DNA of 6,461 nt from Gemmataceae bacterium (lineage in GTDB: Bacteria; Planctomycetota; Planctomycetia; Gemmatales; Gemmataceae), in the NCBI GenBank assembly GCA_017853285.1, contig JAFMJU010000237.1:1-6461 (forward strand), given 5' to 3'. This document shows positions 4,521 to 6,461 of the stretch, in pieces. Position numbers and translations under genes: made by a program. The notes under the pieces are model-generated. The model saw only the letters and a program-made list of their open reading frames with translations. It had not been told where the DNA came from and did not search any database. Within the stretch, counting starts at the first letter, position 1; each line of letters starts with the position of its first letter.

Positions 4521-6461
4521 GCCGGGCGCTGGCATGGATCGCCTTGCTCTTGGTCTGGCCGCGGGCATGGGCGGGTCCGGTGGAGGACCATTTTGAAAAC
4601 AATGTCCGCCCGCTCCTCACCAGCCAATGCGCCAAATGCCACGATGACAAAAAACAGCAAGGCGGATTGAGGGTCGACAGCAGGGCGGCCCTGCTGAAGG
4701 GGGGCGAGTCCGGGCCAGCCATTCTTCCGGGCAAACCGGAGGATAGCCTGCTGATCCGCGCGGTCCGGCACTCCGGCGAACTCAAGATGCCCAGCGGTAA
4801 GAAACTGCCCGCTGAGCAGATCGCTCACCTGGAGCGATGGGTGCGGGAAGGGGCCGTTTGGCCGGGGCCTTCCAAAGCCCCTGTAATCGGCGATGTGATG
4901 GCGTTTGGGAAGAACCTATGGTCCCTGAAGCCGGTCAGGAAAGTTTCCGCTCCCGAAACCAAAGACAAGGGGTGGGCCAAAACTGATATCGACCGTTTCA
5001 TCCTCTCGCAACTGGAGAAGAACGGGCTTTCCCCGGTGGCTGACGCCGACCGGCGCACCCTCTTGCGGCGAGTGACTTTGGATTTGACCGGCCTGCCCCC
5101 AACCCCGGAGGAGATTGCCAACTTTCTGTCCGACAACTCGCCTGGGGCCTATGCCAAGGTGGTCGACCGGTTGCTGGCCAGCCCGCGTTATGGCGAACGC
5201 TGGGGCAGGCACTGGCTGGATGTGGCGCGTTATGCCGACACTGCCGGCGATGGGGCCGACTACCCCACGCCGGAGGCATACCGCTACCGCGACTGGGTGA
5301 TTGATGCCATCCAGGCAGACATGCCTTACGACCATTTCATCCGCCAGCAAATCGCCGGCGACCTGATCAACGACCTTTCCCCAACCCAGTACGCCGAGGG
5401 GGTTGTGGCGACGTGCTTCCTGGCGGTTGGCAAGCGGTATGGATACGCCCCCAATGCAGATTTTCAACATTTGGATATCGCGGATCTCATCGAGTCGGTA
5501 GGTCGGTCCGTCCTGGGGCTTAGCCTTGGGTGCGCCCGCTGCCATGACCACAAGTATGACCCGGTGAGCATGCGGGATTATTACGCCCTATACGGTATTT
5601 TTCAAAGCAGCCTGATCAGCTTTCCCGGCGGGGAAGAACACAAGCAGCCAGCCAACTTGGCCCCATTGGTTCCCCCTTCGGAAGCCAAACGACTGGATGA
5701 CCAGCAAGCCGCGCAAATCTCCGCCGCCCGGGCCAGGGTGGAAATGCTGCAAAGCCAAAGGGCCGCCCTGGATGGCACGGAATGGGCAGGCGGCCCGGAC
5801 CTTGGTTTTGAATCCCAGCCCACCGGAAAGGCACCCGGCAAACCCTGGTTAGCCATGGGGGCCAACACGGTCTCTCCCGAGGCTCAAAGCCCTTTCGCGC
5901 ATATCCATCCACCGGGCAAACAGGGCGTGCGCATGGCTGCCAGCCTGCCCAACGATGGAATCCGCATGGTTTTGCCCCGCCCCATGCGCAAACGGCCTGG
6001 CCAATCGATGCACCTGGCGATTGATTTTCGCACCCTGGCTGAGCCCGCCCAACCGGGGGCTTGCCGTTTCTATTTTGGGCGCGGTGTCATTGAGTCCACC
6101 GCCATCGATTTCTCCCTTTCCACCAACCAGTTCGCCATCCGTCAGGCGGATGGATGGAAGGTGATCCGCGCCATAGAACCGGGTGTTTGGCACACCCTTG
6201 CCGTCACCCTCCAACCTGAGACCGGGGCGATAGATGGGGTGGTGGGGAAACCCGGTGATCTCACACCCATCTATGCCAAAATCCTTCCCAACTGGGACGG
6301 GGTGATCGACACTTTCATCTGCGACGGGTTGGGCCATCAACCGGGCAAGGTCTGCACGCACGACCTGGACAACCTTGCACTGAGCCCGGAGCCCCTGGGA
6401 TCACCAGGAGGACCGATGGTGCAGAAGCCCACAGCTTCCCTGGCCAGCTTGGACCAACTCG
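4517..6461 (+). CDS. Second exported PSCyt1-DUF1549 cytochrome with a LamG-like insert, C-terminus beyond the window
   Basis: The frame is open from ATG 4517 to the window edge, 648 codons, with no stop. The start forms an ATGA overlap with the stop of the DUF1501 gene; only a weak GGGGGG (4504-4509) precedes it, so translational coupling is likely. Residues 1-19 are a short Sec signal peptide with an AWA|G site. PSCyt1 (about 26-115) has CAKCH (C38, C41, H42) and a probable distal ligand M91. DUF1549 (about 156-361) ends with CARCHDHKYDP (C339, C342, H343). A charged helix (about 389-418) precedes a region (about 428-622) that looks like a LamG/jelly-roll module: it opens with GPDLGFES, has alternating beta strands (AIDFRTL, FSLSTNQFAI, WHTLAVTLQ) and closes with DLDNLAL. 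C516, C602 and C613 lie in it. The last visible residues (SLASLDQL) may begin a second coil. By family architecture the missing part should be a DUF1553/PSD1 domain of roughly 270 residues or more. It is a tandem paralogue of the first gene, about 71% identical over the first heme domain. Confidence 0.93.
   Translation, partial: MSRALAWIALLLVWPRAWAGPVEDHFENNVRPLLTSQCAKCHDDKKQQGGLRVDSRAALLKGGESGPAILPGKPEDSLLIRAVRHSGELKMPSGKKLPAEQIAHLERWVREGAVWPGPSKAPVIGDVMAFGKNLWSLKPVRKVSAPETKDKGWAKTDIDRFILSQLEKNGLSPVADADRRTLLRRVTLDLTGLPPTPEEIANFLSDNSPGAYAKVVDRLLASPRYGERWGRHWLDVARYADTAGDGADYPTPEAYRYRDWVIDAIQADMPYDHFIRQQIAGDLINDLSPTQYAEGVVATCFLAVGKRYGYAPNADFQHLDIADLIESVGRSVLGLSLGCARCHDHKYDPVSMRDYYALYGIFQSSLISFPGGEEHKQPANLAPLVPPSEAKRLDDQQAAQISAARARVEMLQSQRAALDGTEWAGGPDLGFESQPTGKAPGKPWLAMGANTVSPEAQSPFAHIHPPGKQGVRMAASLPNDGIRMVLPRPMRKRPGQSMHLAIDFRTLAEPAQPGACRFYFGRGVIESTAIDFSLSTNQFAIRQADGWKVIRAIEPGVWHTLAVTLQPETGAIDGVVGKPGDLTPIYAKILPNWDGVIDTFICDGLGHQPGKVCTHDLDNLALSPEPLGSPGGPMVQKPTASLASLDQL
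5531..5559 (+). repeat. 29-base exact direct repeat, copy 2 (DUF1549 heme site)
   Basis: This is the second copy of the 29-base identity with 1199-1227, in the same protein context. The copies are about 4.3 kb apart in direct orientation. Recombination between the two would delete the DUF1501 gene and leave a single chimeric cytochrome gene; that is a structural consequence, not something observed. Confidence 0.85.

Noticed and set aside
4916..6361. Minus-strand open frames opposite the second cytochrome (for example 5551-4916 and 6361-5849)
   Set aside because: They are antisense to a recognised, well-conserved coding region, and their products show no family motifs or signal sequences.
1..6461. 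CRISPR array, tRNA/rRNA genes, insertion sequence ends or transposase
   Set aside because: No regularly spaced repeats, tRNA-like cloverleaf, rRNA segments, terminal inverted repeats or transposase motifs were seen; about 98% of the window is accounted for by three coding genes.

Overview
The window is one stretch of a tightly packed, GC-rich (roughly 60% by eye) plus-strand operon. It is of a kind largely confined to the Planctomycetota-Verrucomicrobiota (PVC) bacteria. The marker families are unmistakable: two large exported proteins with the PSCyt1 / PSCyt2 (DUF1549) / PSD1 (DUF1553) architecture, and between them a DUF1501 protein of the sulfatase/alkaline-phosphatase-like fold. Nothing in the sequence decides the phylum; Verrucomicrobiota or Planctomycetota both fit, and no ribosomal or taxonomic marker is present. 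The source could be a cultured genome or a metagenome contig.

Layout: 1-145 is non-coding leader with two possible hairpins, the second of which overlaps the ribosome binding site of the first gene. 146-3127 is a complete 993-residue PSD1-type di-heme c-type cytochrome. 3117-4520 is a 467-residue DUF1501 protein whose start lies inside the end of the first gene (11-base overlap). 4517-6461 is a second PSD1-type cytochrome that starts on an ATGA overlap with the DUF1501 stop. It stays open to the window edge, so only its first 648 codons are visible and its C-terminal PSD1 domain is missing.

The two cytochromes are tandem paralogues. Over the first heme domain, 91 ungapped positions can be aligned by eye and 65 (about 71%) are identical; the DUF1549 domains are also close. 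Between DUF1549 and the PSD1 domain they diverge completely: the first carries a beta-rich module of unrecognised family, the second a jelly-roll/LamG-like module. In the first protein predicted coiled-coil segments lie on both sides of the module; in the second the leading coil is visible and the trailing one would begin at the window edge. The plausible reading is a common redox chassis with interchangeable, possibly carbohydrate-binding, modules.

How they may work together (inference): all three proteins carry export signals, Sec-type for the two cytochromes and Tat-like for the DUF1501 protein. They would therefore act outside the cytoplasmic membrane, the cytochromes as heme-containing redox or binding partners of a metal-dependent hydrolase-like DUF1501 protein. 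In PVC bacteria such clusters are often suspected to help break down complex, often sulfated, polysaccharides, but no substrate is established for these families and none can be read from this sequence. The gene order suggests that the operon continues past the window, perhaps with a second DUF1501 gene.
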